Below are positions 44,244-52,699 of a stretch of 64,000 bases of DNA, piece by piece (within the stretch, counting starts at the first letter, position 1; every line of letters starts with the position of its first letter). The stretch spans positions 2,976,001 to 3,040,000 of the forward strand of contig NC_017243.1 in NCBI RefSeq assembly GCF_000223215.1, written 5' to 3'. The translations under genes were made by a program, and so were the position numbers. The notes below the pieces were generated by a model. The model saw only the letters and a program-made list of their open reading frames with translations, was not told the DNA's origin and did not search any database. Origin of the DNA: Brachyspira intermedia PWS/A. Its GTDB lineage: Bacteria; Spirochaetota; Brachyspiria; Brachyspirales; Brachyspiraceae.

Positions 44244-45599
44244 TCATAATACATTGGCAGCAAGTTCTGCAAGCTGTGAACGCTCACCTTTTTCAAGTGT
44301 TACAGTACCGCTTAAAACTTCTCCTTTTGTGCGGTCTATTAAATAAGTAAGCCCATTGTTTCTTTCATCCAAATAAGGAGTATCTATCTGATGAATATCT
44401 CCTGTGAAAACTATTTTTGTTCCTTCGCCTGCTCTTGTTATGATAGTTTTTATTTCATGAGGAGTAAGGTTCTGTGCTTCATCTACTATAAAATAAATCT
44501 TATTCAAACTTCTTCCTCTAATGTAGGCAAGAGGTGAAATTACTATTTTTTCATTTTCAAGCATTTTTTTGATATTCTTACTTTCATCACTATCATCAGA
44601 ATGTATATGCTGTATTACTGAAAGATTATCAAATAAAGGCTGCATATAAGGATCTAATTTGCTATTAACATCGCCTGGTAAGAAACCTAAATCTTTATTA
44701 GAAAGTGCTACTACTGGACGGGCTAAAAGTATTTGTCTGTACTCTCTTCTTTTTGCTAAAGCAGCAGCTAATGCTAAAAGAGTTTTACCAGTTCCAGCTT
44801 TACCCATTATAGTAACTAAAGGTATATTATTATCGAGTAAAACATCTAAAGCCATAGCCTGTTCTTCATTTCTTGGCTTTATACCATAAGCATTTATATC
44901 AGTATCAACATGAACTATTGTTTTTGTGTCATCTTTATATTTTCCTATAACTGCCTCATCATCTTCTTTTACTCTGTAGCAGAAATATGTATTAGGATAA
45001 ATAGAATGCTCGCCTTTAACTTCTATTTCTTTATTTTCGCTAAGCTCTTTTATATAAATGCGTGCATTATCTCCTGAAATACTTTCTATACCTGTAAACA
45101 ATGAAGATAATTTTTCTATCTTGTCAGTATTATAGTCTTGAGTATCTATTCCCAAACTTCTAGCCTTCATTCTCATATTAATGTCTTTAGTTATAAGAAT
45201 GACTCTATGATTTTCACATTTTATATTATAGGCACAAGATAGTATTTTATGATCAGGTATGTTTCCTGCAAATACTTTTTTGAATTCTTCTCTCTCTTCA
45301 TTATTAACATCTATAAATACTTTACTTTTATTATCAAGCAAAGCACCTTTTTTAAATATATCCTTTACCCCTTGAAGTTCCTCATTTTTTTCTACAATGA
45401 CATCAAGTTCTCGTATAAACTCTCTGGCATTGAAATTGATTGTATCGCTTCCTTTTTTGAATTTATCAACTTCTTCCAAAACTGTAATAGGTATAACTAT
45501 ATTAGTTTCTTCAAAAGAAAATATTGACTTAAAATCATGAAGTATAACATTTGTATCAAATACGAACACTTTTTTATTAGGTATAAAATTCTCTGTCAT
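44244..45599 (-). CDS. PIN domain-PhoH family ATPase
   Basis: The 451-residue cytosolic protein fuses an N-terminal PIN RNase domain (FVFDTNVILHDFKSIFSF; later LITKDINMRMKARSLG) to a C-terminal PhoH ATPase/helicase-like domain with Walker A VTIMGKAGTGKTLLALA and Walker B KIYFIVDEAQNLTPHEIKTI, followed by FTGDIHQIDTPYLD. This is the PhoH2-type arrangement, linked to RNA unwinding and cleavage in other bacteria. It is monocistronic with a terminator. Confidence 0.9.
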   Translation of the reverse strand: MTENFIPNKKVFVFDTNVILHDFKSIFSFEETNIVIPITVLEEVDKFKKGSDTINFNAREFIRELDVIVEKNEELQGVKDIFKKGALLDNKSKVFIDVNNEEREEFKKVFAGNIPDHKILSCAYNIKCENHRVILITKDINMRMKARSLGIDTQDYNTDKIEKLSSLFTGIESISGDNARIYIKELSENKEIEVKGEHSIYPNTYFCYRVKEDDEAVIGKYKDDTKTIVHVDTDINAYGIKPRNEEQAMALDVLLDNNIPLVTIMGKAGTGKTLLALAAALAKRREYRQILLARPVVALSNKDLGFLPGDVNSKLDPYMQPLFDNLSVIQHIHSDDSDESKNIKKMLENEKIVISPLAYIRGRSLNKIYFIVDEAQNLTPHEIKTIITRAGEGTKIVFTGDIHQIDTPYLDERNNGLTYLIDRTKGEVLSGTVTLEKGERSQLAELAANVL

Positions 45600-45948
45600 C
45601 GCAAGTCCTTAAAATTATTTTTAGCATAGTTTCACACTATAATATAAGTATAAAAATAAATGCTATATAATAAGTATTGTACAAAAGAGACAAAAAAGCA
45701 AATTCATTAAACTTCTTTCATATTATAAATATATAATTTTGTTATTAGAGCATACAATATTGTTACTTTATACAACATAATAAAATCATATAAACATTAT
45801 TATATATAAATAACAATAAAGTACATCTATCAAACTTCAAATATTACAAATATACCTTTTAAGCATAAAACTATATAACACATAAATATTTGATATAATT
45901 TATTTTTTCTGTAAAATACAAATAAATTAAAACAAAGGAACAAATCAA
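45600..45948. other. Gene-free divergent spacer
   Basis: A+T-rich DNA between the divergent PIN-PhoH and acetyltransferase genes. A TATAAT near 45893 may serve the acetyltransferase. No repeat or conserved structure is seen. Confidence 0.4.
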
Positions 45949-46515
45949 ATGAATATAGAAGAGTTTATAAAACACTGTAAAGAAGGCAATCCCATATCAA
46001 GCGAAGATAAAGAACTTGCACCGCTTTTATATGAATGCTCACAAAATGCAATAAAAGTAACAATGGAAATCAATAACAGCTATCATACTACAGAGGAGGT
46101 GAGAAAATTATTTGAACAATTAACAAGTGAAAAAATAGATGAAAGTTTTACATGTTTTCCTCCATTTTATACAGACTTTGGAAGAAATATAAAGATAGGA
46201 AAGAATGTATTTTTTAATACTGGATGTTCATTTCAGGACAGAGGCGGAATCACTATAGGTGATAATGTATTTATTGGTATGAATGTAATTATTTCTACAC
46301 TTAATCATGGAATAGAGATACAAAACAGAAGTACAACATATCCTTCAAAAGTAACAATAGGAAATAATGTTTGGATAGGTTCAGGTGCTAATATACTTCC
46401 AGGTGTAACAATAGGAGATAACTCAATAATAGCTGCTGGTACTTTGGTAAATAAAGATGTTCCTTCTAATGTGATAGTCGGCGGAGTGCCTGCTAAAATA
46501 ATAAGAAATTTATAA
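45949..46515 (+). CDS. Hexapeptide-repeat acetyltransferase (maltose/galactoside O-acetyltransferase type)
   Basis: This 188-residue protein has an N-terminal helical cap ([20 protein letters not shown]) and a left-handed beta-helix with hexapeptide turns (INIGKN-type [48 protein letters not shown]) closing with [13 protein letters not shown]. The catalytic His is in [11 protein letters not shown]. Such enzymes transfer acetyl from acetyl-CoA to sugars; the acceptor is unknown. It starts 42 bases upstream of a hydrolase lipoprotein gene and may be cotranscribed. Confidence 0.88.
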   Translation: MNIEEFIKHCKEGNPISSEDKELAPLLYECSQNAIKVTMEINNSYHTTEEVRKLFEQLTSEKIDESFTCFPPFYTDFGRNIKIGKNVFFNTGCSFQDRGGITIGDNVFIGMNVIISTLNHGIEIQNRSTTYPSKVTIGNNVWIGSGANILPGVTIGDNSIIAAGTLVNKDVPSNVIVGGVPAKIIRNL

Positions 46516-46557
46516 TAAAAATTTAATACAAATAAAATTAATTATAAGGAGATTTCT

Positions 46558-47649
46558 ATGAAAAAAATAATATTATCAGCAACTTTAATACTAACTTTTT
46601 TAATATCTTGTAACAATAACCAATCACAAAATAATCAATCTAAAGGAGGAGATAATATGGATACAAGAGTTTTCAAAATTTACACAAACATAGAAATGAA
46701 AAAAGTAAGATTTAAAAATCGTTACGGCATAGAAATAGCAGGAGATTTATATTTACCAGAAAATTATACTAATCAAAAAAATCCTGCCATAGTTGTGTCC
46801 GGACCATTCGGAGCAGTTAAAGAACAAGCTTCAGGATTATATGCACAGGAAATGGCTACTTATGGTTTTGTTGCTTTAGCATTCGATCCTTCTTTTACTG
46901 GTGAAAGCGGCGGAGATGTAAGAAACACTTCTTCACCTGATATATTTACTGAAGATTACAGTGCTGCTGTAGATTATTTAGGTTTGCTTGATTATGTAGA
47001 CAGAAACCGTATTGGTGCAATAGGTATTTGCGGACTTTCTGGTATGGCTATCACTGCAGCTGGAACTGACACTAGAATAAAGGCTGTAGCAACTCTTTCA
47101 ATGTATGATATGTCAAGAGATATGAGTAAAGGACATCAAGACTATTATACTCCTGAACAAAGAAGAAAAATAAGAGAATATTTGAGCGAGCAGCGTTGGA
47201 AAGATGCTGAAAGCAAAACTTATGCTTTAGGTAATCATGAACCTTATTTTGATGAGAACAATAATTTAATGGCTTCTGCAATGGTTGTACCTGAAGAACT
47301 TCCTGAAAATGCTGATCCTGTATTTGCTGCTTTCTACAACTATTATGCTAAAAGAGCTTATCACCCTAGAGCTATAAACTTTGTTACTTCTTGGACTGCT
47401 ACAATGCCTGTATCATTTTGGAATTTCCCTTTAATGGCTAATATTAAAGATGTTTCTCCTACTCCTATACTTTTAGTAGCAGGTGACAGAGCACATTCAA
47501 GATACTATTCTGAAGATGTTTATAAAGAAGCATTAGAACCAAAAGAATTAGTAATAGTAGAAGATGCTGATCATGTTGATTTATACGATAATATGGAGAA
47601 AATTCCTTTTGAAAAATTATCACAGTTTTTCAATGATAATTTAAAATAA
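46558..47649 (+). CDS. Alpha/beta-hydrolase lipoprotein (YcjY-like), Cys at the nucleophile position
   Basis: The 363-residue protein has a lipoprotein signal (KKIILSATLILTFLISC), an Asn/Gln linker, then an alpha/beta hydrolase fold with AGDLYLPENY, VSGPFGAVKEQASGLYAQ, the nucleophile elbow IGAIGICGLSGMAITAA, and a late ILLVAGDRAHSRYYSED and ADHVDLYD with the likely acid and His. The elbow has Cys where most hydrolases have Ser, a feature of the dienelactone-hydrolase/YcjY side of the superfamily. It is anchored in the envelope; substrate unknown. Confidence 0.82.
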   Translation: MKKIILSATLILTFLISCNNNQSQNNQSKGGDNMDTRVFKIYTNIEMKKVRFKNRYGIEIAGDLYLPENYTNQKNPAIVVSGPFGAVKEQASGLYAQEMATYGFVALAFDPSFTGESGGDVRNTSSPDIFTEDYSAAVDYLGLLDYVDRNRIGAIGICGLSGMAITAAGTDTRIKAVATLSMYDMSRDMSKGHQDYYTPEQRRKIREYLSEQRWKDAESKTYALGNHEPYFDENNNLMASAMVVPEELPENADPVFAAFYNYYAKRAYHPRAINFVTSWTATMPVSFWNFPLMANIKDVSPTPILLVAGDRAHSRYYSEDVYKEALEPKELVIVEDADHVDLYDNMEKIPFEKLSQFFNDNLK

Positions 47650-47735
47650 TTAATAATATTTTTTTCATTAGTATTCTCTTAATCCAAGTATTATTTTTAT
47701 AATTCTTGGATTTTTTATTTGTAATTATAATCAAA

Positions 47736-47937
47736 TAACGCACGGTAAGTAAAGCTTTAATTATAATAAAAATTACAATTATTAATAAATCTATTTTTAT
47801 AATTTTACTTATCGTGCGGTATGTTAATAATAAATTTAAATAAAGCTTGGGCGGGTTTTATATTTGCAGTATAAACTATAAAGAAATAAAGATAAAAATA
47901 ACTAATAAAATTAAAAACTATAAAGGGCGGGCATATG
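47736..47937 (+). repeat. Modular palindromic repeat (right half form)
   Basis: AACGCACGGTAAG (47736), CTTATCGTGCGG (near 47809), GCTTGGGCGGG (near 47845) and AAAGGGCGGGC (47921), just after a plus-strand gene. Confidence 0.75.
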
Positions 47938-47960
47938 TAATTAAATTTTAAAACTTATTT

Positions 47961-48170
47961 TCACTCCCCACCCTCAAGATTTTATAATTTTATTTTGTAT
48001 AAACATTTCTTTTATGTTTTTTATTTTAATTAGAGTTTATTAGCACCCACCCAAGTGTTTTTTAAATTTGTTATGTATACTACCGCACGATTAAATATTT
48101 TTTAATTTATAGAAATATTATAAAAAGAAAATATATTCATATTTGATGATTTGTTTACCGTGCGTTATGA
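47961..48170 (-). repeat. Modular palindromic repeat (left half form)
   Basis: TCACTCCCCACCCT (47961), GCACCCACCCAAGTG (near 48041), ACCGCACGATTAA (near 48082) and TTACCGTGCGTTA (near 48155). It mirrors the preceding repeat, the two sharing one convergent gene boundary and lying back to back. Confidence 0.75.
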
Positions 48171-48182
48171 ATCAAATTATTA

Positions 48183-49082
48183 TTACATTTTATTATTAAA
48201 TTCATTTGTGAGCCTATCTAAAAATATTTTGGAAGCCCTTGAAAACTCCTGATTCTTCTTCCAAACTATATTAAGCCCAGATTCTAATTTGGGCTTTAAA
48301 GGTATAAAACAAATATTTTCATTATGCATATTGTCAATTAATTTATCTAAACATAAAGCATAACCCATACCTTCCTGAACCATAATTAATGCATTGTAAA
48401 TCAAATTGTAAGTAGCAACTATATTTAGCTTATCAAAAGTATCAGAAAACCACCTTGAAAAATCATTATCCTGCATTTCAGTTTCTATCACCTGCCTCGA
48501 TATTATCAAAGGTATATTTAATAAATCAGTTTTTATTATACTTTTCTTTTTCGCAAGCTCAGAATCTTTTTTCATGATTAGCCCCCAAGTATCTTTGGCA
48601 GGCACTTTCAAATAATCATACTTTGATAAATCTGCAGGATCTATCAACAAACCAAAATCTAATAAACCTTTATCAAGTTTTTCTGTTATATCCTGAAAAT
48701 TTCCGCTGTAAATATTATATTTTATATGGGAATAAGTTTTTTGAATATCTTTCATAACAGAAGCAATTAAGCTCATAGCCCAACTCTCACCTGCCCCAAT
48801 AAATATATCACCAGCTATTAACTCATCGGTGAAATTGAATTCTGCTCTGGTTTTATCTATCATATCAATTATTTCTTCGGCTCTTTTTTTTAATAAAATG
48901 CCTTCAGGAGTGAGAATTATATTATTATGCTTTCTTTCAAATAGTTTATGCCCTATATCTCTTTCAAGTATATTTATCTGTCTTGATAGATTTGGCTGAG
49001 TGAGATTAAGATATTTAGCCGCCTTTGTAATATTGCCTTCTCTTACAGTTGTTAAAAAATATTTTAAAGCCCTAATTTCCAT
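48183..49082 (-). CDS. LysR-type transcriptional regulator
   Basis: The 299-residue regulator has an N-terminal winged helix-turn-helix (FLTTVREGNITKAAKYLNLT, QPNLSRQINILERDIGHKLF) and a periplasmic-binding-like effector domain (GDIFIGAGESWAMSLIASVM). I start at ATG 49082, behind GGAGAG, rather than seven codons upstream. LysR proteins often control a divergent neighbour; here that is a small phosphatase gene 177 bases away, so a link is possible. The effector is unknown. Confidence 0.92.
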   Translation of the reverse strand: MEIRALKYFLTTVREGNITKAAKYLNLTQPNLSRQINILERDIGHKLFERKHNNIILTPEGILLKKRAEEIIDMIDKTRAEFNFTDELIAGDIFIGAGESWAMSLIASVMKDIQKTYSHIKYNIYSGNFQDITEKLDKGLLDFGLLIDPADLSKYDYLKVPAKDTWGLIMKKDSELAKKKSIIKTDLLNIPLIISRQVIETEMQDNDFSRWFSDTFDKLNIVATYNLIYNALIMVQEGMGYALCLDKLIDNMHNENICFIPLKPKLESGLNIVWKKNQEFSRASKIFLDRLTNEFNNKM

Positions 49083-49205
49083 ATACTCTCCGAAATACAT
49101 AAACTTTTTATATTTTATAATAATGCTATAATAATGTAAATAATTAGTTAATGAATATTAATTTGACTATTATTTGTTATATTTAATTTATATAAAAAAC
49201 TAAAA

Positions 49206-49233
49206 TTGACAATTTCAATTATTTAATTATAAT
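49206..49233 (+). promoter_or_regulatory. Promoter of the phosphatase gene
   Basis: TTGACA (49206-49211), 16 bp, TATAAT (49228-49233): perfect hexamers about 25 bases before the ATG. Confidence 0.7.
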
Positions 49234-49258
49234 GTAAAACTTACTGGAGTTTTTTACT

Positions 49259-49711
49259 ATGAAAAAATTATATAAAAATCTATATGTAGGTAATGACAGA
49301 GATTGCGAAGAGTTTAAAGGGGCTATAGTTCATGCTTGCCAAAGCTGTTTTGTTAGAGGCGTAAGAGGAAATATAGGCGATAAAAAAGTGTATCAAAATA
49401 ATAATGATTTATATTTGAATTTACTTGATATAAGCAGCTTATCTTTTGAATATGCTTTTCCTATGATAAAGAGAGCTATGGAGTTTATAGATGAACATAT
49501 AAATGATATGGAAGTATTAGTTCATTGTAATTTTGGTATGTCAAGATCTCCATCTATAGCACTTCTTTATATGGCAAGAAAAGGCTATATAAGTAATACT
49601 TCATTCAAAGATGCTTTAAGAGATTTTCATGAAATATACACTTACTATTCACCTGGAATGGGAATGTATAGATACTTCGATAATTATTGGTATGAAATAA
49701 TGAGTTTTTAG
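49259..49711 (+). CDS. Dual-specificity-type protein phosphatase
   Basis: The 150-residue protein has the cysteine-phosphatase signature VLVHCNFGMSRSPSIALLYM (Cys nucleophile, Arg and Ser) near residue 90 and the general size of small dual-specificity phosphatases. It would remove phosphate from Ser/Thr/Tyr or from another phospho-ester; the target is unknown. Upstream is a consensus promoter and a TGGAG ribosome site. Downstream the restriction-modification island begins after 111 bases. Confidence 0.85.
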   Translation: MKKLYKNLYVGNDRDCEEFKGAIVHACQSCFVRGVRGNIGDKKVYQNNNDLYLNLLDISSLSFEYAFPMIKRAMEFIDEHINDMEVLVHCNFGMSRSPSIALLYMARKGYISNTSFKDALRDFHEIYTYYSPGMGMYRYFDNYWYEIMSF

Positions 49712-49744
49712 AAAAATAAGATATATAAAGCTAAAAATAATTTT

Positions 49745-49773
49745 TTGACAAATATAAATTATAATTATATAAT
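49745..49773 (+). promoter_or_regulatory. Promoter of the restriction-modification operon
   Basis: TTGACA (49745-49750), 17 bp, TATAAT (49768-49773); the methyltransferase ATG is 50 bases downstream with an AGGAAAT ribosome site. Confidence 0.7.
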
Positions 49774-49822
49774 CCGAATAATTAAGCTATAATGTAAATT
49801 TAATATATTAGGAAATCATATA

Positions 49823-50794
49823 ATGTGCAGATTTATTGATTTATTTGCAGGAGTAGGAGGTTTTCATTTAGCCTTTAATTCTGAATATTGTGTTTTTGCC
49901 AGTGAGATAGATAAATACGCAAGTGAAACATATAAATTAAATTTTCCTGATACAAGGTTAGAAGGGGATATTACAAAAATAGATGAAAAAGATGTTCCGG
50001 AACATGATATTCTTTGTGCCGGTTTTCCTTGTCAGCCTTTTTCTGTAGCAGGTTATAGAAAAGGGTTTGAAGATGTAAGAGGTACTTTGTTTTTTGATAT
50101 TGCCAGAATAATTAAATATCATAGACCTAAAGCAGTATTATTGGAAAATGTTAAAAATCTTGAAAATCATGATAATGGTAATACTCTTAAAACAATAATA
50201 AATGTATTGCAAGATTTAAATTATTATGTATGCTATAAAATTTTAAATTCTGCTGAATATTCAAATATTCCTCAAAATAGGGAAAGAATCTTTATTGTAG
50301 CTTTTAATAAAGATACAGTATTAAATTATTCTTATTTTAAATTTCCTGAACCTGTAGAATTAACTAATACTATTCATGATTTTATAGATCAAGAAAAACA
50401 AGATGATGTTTTTTATTATAATAATACTAAGTACTATGAAATTTTTAATGAAGGAATGCTTAATAAAAATACCGTTTATCAGTGGAGAAGACATTATATA
50501 AGAGAAAATAAATCTAATTTATGTCCAACTTTGACAGCTAATATGGGAGAGGGGGGGCATAATGTTCCTATAATACGCGATGATTATGGTATAAGAAAAT
50601 TGACGCCAAGAGAATGCTTTAATTTTCAAGGATATCCTAAAAATTTTAAACTTCCAAATCAATCAAATTCTAAATTATATAAACAAGCTGGTAATTCTAT
50701 TGTTTATCCTTTAGTAAAAAAGATAGCAGATAATATTCTTAAAGTTATAAATAATATCAATATGTCTGAGGAAACAAATGCTGAATTTTTTTGA
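49823..50794 (+). CDS. DNA (cytosine-5) methyltransferase, type II
   Basis: This 323-residue protein shows the ordered m5C-methyltransferase motifs: I FIDLFAGVGGFHLAF, IV CAGFPCQPFSVAG with the catalytic Cys, VI LLENVKNL, VIII IPQNRERIFIVA, and IX-X LTPRECFNFQGYP and KLYKQAGNSIVYP. The short target-recognition region gives no visible specificity. It overlaps the next gene, a putative restriction enzyme, by 17 bases and is followed by vsr; the trio is a complete protected restriction system. Vsr presence fits a cytosine target prone to T-G mismatches. Confidence 0.95.
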   Translation: MCRFIDLFAGVGGFHLAFNSEYCVFASEIDKYASETYKLNFPDTRLEGDITKIDEKDVPEHDILCAGFPCQPFSVAGYRKGFEDVRGTLFFDIARIIKYHRPKAVLLENVKNLENHDNGNTLKTIINVLQDLNYYVCYKILNSAEYSNIPQNRERIFIVAFNKDTVLNYSYFKFPEPVELTNTIHDFIDQEKQDDVFYYNNTKYYEIFNEGMLNKNTVYQWRRHYIRENKSNLCPTLTANMGEGGHNVPIIRDDYGIRKLTPRECFNFQGYPKNFKLPNQSNSKLYKQAGNSIVYPLVKKIADNILKVINNINMSEETNAEFF

Positions 50795-51926
50795 ATTAGA
50801 TAAAAAAGAAAATAAAAATTATGTCAATTTAATGAAAATAGTTGCAAAACTTTCTAGGTTATATAGTGACAGCGATACTCCATATATATATTATAGAGCT
50901 ATGGAGAACTTATTTTGCTATTGTTTTGGAGCTAAAAATTTAAGCAGATCAGATATTGCATTTGATGCTAAATTAGGAAATCTTGGAATAGGATTAAAAA
51001 CTTTTGTTGGTGAAAATAAAGATTATAGTTTTGAAAAAATAGCAGAATTTAATAAAGATTCAAAACTTATAAAAGATAAAAAAGATGAAAGAGAGATAAT
51101 GGAATTTCTTGCTAATTTAAGGAATGATAGAATTAATCTTGCCAAGAACCTTTATGGAATATCAGAATCTTTATATCATATTATAGCAAGAAGAAAAAAA
51201 TCACTCTTATTTTTTGAAACAGATTATAACGAAATTGATATTTCAAACTTAAGAATAGAAAGGCAGAAAGGAAGTAAAGAAGAAAAGTCTTTAAATTTTA
51301 CAGATGGAAATCATTTATATAAGTTTAATTTCTCAAAAAGTACTTTATTTAGAAGATTTGATATTCCTAAAGAAAGTTCCTGCACAGATGTAGTTATATT
51401 TGAAAATCCTGCAGAACTTTTATTGTCAATTGATGAAATTACATATAACTTTAAACCTAAATGTGAATATGTTATTCTTCCATTGTATACAGTAAAAGAA
51501 GGAAAAAAAATAGTTCAGGAAAAATCTGCTTTGAATCAATGGAATGCAGGCGGAAGAAAGAGGGATCCTGATGAAGTATATATTACAATACCTTCATTTA
51601 TAAGAAATAATTTTCCTAATTTTTTTCCAGGAAGGGATACTCCATTTATTTTGAAAACTCCTATAGGTGAAATATTAAATGCTAAAGTATGTCAAGATAA
51701 TAATAAAGCATTAATGACAAATCCTAACAAAGCATTAAGTAATTGGCTTTTGAGAAATATTCTCAAATTAAAAGAATTAGAACTTGCTACTATTGAGAGA
51801 TTAGAAATTTTAGGTATAGATTCTGTCATAATAACTAAGGAAAAAGCTGGAGAGTATTCTATAGATATACAAAGCTGGGGAAGTTATGAAAGATTTATAG
51901 AAGAAGTAAAAACAAACGAAAATTAA
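50778..51926 (+). CDS. Putative type II restriction endonuclease with B3-like C-terminal domain
   Basis: The 382-residue protein overlaps the methyltransferase gene. Its N-terminal half has an acidic DIAFDAKLGNLGIGLKTF segment that fits a PD-(D/E)xK-like active site. The C-terminal half (VYITIPSFIRNNFPNFFPGR, FILKTPIGEILNAKVCQD, KALMTNPNKALSNWLL, WGSYERFIEE) resembles the DNA-binding B3-like domain at the C-terminus of NgoFVII/BfiI-type restriction enzymes, which usually carry a phospholipase-D nuclease domain instead. So it may be a swapped-nuclease relative. Assignment is from gene order and remembered motifs. Confidence 0.72.
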   Translation: MLNFFELDKKENKNYVNLMKIVAKLSRLYSDSDTPYIYYRAMENLFCYCFGAKNLSRSDIAFDAKLGNLGIGLKTFVGENKDYSFEKIAEFNKDSKLIKDKKDEREIMEFLANLRNDRINLAKNLYGISESLYHIIARRKKSLLFFETDYNEIDISNLRIERQKGSKEEKSLNFTDGNHLYKFNFSKSTLFRRFDIPKESSCTDVVIFENPAELLLSIDEITYNFKPKCEYVILPLYTVKEGKKIVQEKSALNQWNAGGRKRDPDEVYITIPSFIRNNFPNFFPGRDTPFILKTPIGEILNAKVCQDNNKALMTNPNKALSNWLLRNILKLKELELATIERLEILGIDSVIITKEKAGEYSIDIQSWGSYERFIEEVKTNEN

Positions 51927-51948
51927 TTTTATATTGGAGTTACTAATA

Positions 51949-52371
51949 ATGTCAGATACAAAAACTCCTGAAGAAAGAAGCCGAAATATGGCAAGAATAA
52001 AAAGTGAAAATACAAAACCTGAAAATATTGTTAGAAAATATCTTTTTAAACATGGATTTAGATATAGAAAAAATGATAAAAGATATCCCGGCAAACCAGA
52101 TATCGTACTTCCAAAATATCATACTATAATTTTTGTCAACGGATGTTTTTGGCATATGCATAACTGTTCAAGAGGAAGAATGCCTCTTTCTAATAAAAGC
52201 TATTGGGTACCTAAAATAAAACGCAACATAGAAAGGGACAAAAATAATATAATAAATTTAGAATCAATGGGATGGAAAGTTATTGTAATTTGGGAATGTG
52301 AACTAAAAAATAAAATTGCAGAAGAAAGACTGAAAAAGTTATGTGAAGAAATAATAAATGATAAAAATTAA
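51949..52371 (+). CDS. vsr: Very short patch repair endonuclease
   Basis: The 140-residue protein has TPEERSRNMARIKSENTKPE, HGFRYRKNDKRYPGKPDIVL with the catalytic Asp, and FVNGCFWHMHNC with the metal and Zn ligands, ending in WKVIVIWECELK. It nicks at T-G mismatches arising by deamination of 5-methylcytosine, limiting mutation caused by the adjacent methyltransferase. I start at ATG 51949 behind TTGGAG; an upstream in-frame TTG at 51934 overlaps that ribosome site. Third gene of the island. Confidence 0.95.
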   Translation: MSDTKTPEERSRNMARIKSENTKPENIVRKYLFKHGFRYRKNDKRYPGKPDIVLPKYHTIIFVNGCFWHMHNCSRGRMPLSNKSYWVPKIKRNIERDKNNIINLESMGWKVIVIWECELKNKIAEERLKKLCEEIINDKN

Positions 52372-52388
52372 TAATATATTACTGATGC

Positions 52389-52417
52389 TTGACAATATAA
52401 AATATTTGTATTATACT
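52389..52417 (+). promoter_or_regulatory. Riboflavin operon promoter
   Basis: TTGACA (52389-52394), 17 bp, TATACT (52412-52417), immediately upstream of the FMN riboswitch. Confidence 0.8.
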
Positions 52418-52429
52418 ATTACATATAAA

Positions 52430-52558
52430 TCTTCGGGGCTAGGTGAAATTCCATACCGGCGGTAAAGTCCGCGAGCCTTTTTGATGTTCCTCATTCAAAA
52501 ACGGCAGATTTGGTGCGATTCCAAAACCGACAGTTAAAGTCTGGATGGTAGAAGATAA
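52430..52558 (+). ncRNA. FMN riboswitch (RFN element)
   Basis: The hallmark sequences are present in order: CGGGGCTAGGTGAAATTCC, ACCGGCGGTAAAGTCCGCGA, a variable arm (TTTTGATG/CATTCAAAA), GATTTGGTGCGATTCCAAA, CCGACAGTTAAAGTCTGGAT and a closing GAAGAT against ATCTTC at the start. It senses FMN and controls ribD and the genes after it, through the terminator at 52590. Confidence 0.97.
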
Positions 52559-52589
52559 AATTAATGTAAACTACTACATAAAATAATGG

Positions 52590-52627
52590 CTCTAATTGTT
52601 ATTTTTAACATTTAGAGTTTTTTTGTT
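52590..52627 (+). terminator. Riboswitch-controlled terminator
   Basis: CTCTAATTGTTA and AACATTTAGAG pair around a T-rich loop and are followed by seven T, between the riboswitch and ribD: the expression platform. Confidence 0.85.
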
Positions 52628-52699
52628 TACAAGTCAAAAAATCCGCCAATTAAAAACCTCAAAGATTAATAAAAAATATTTTTTAAGAGTATTAGCATT

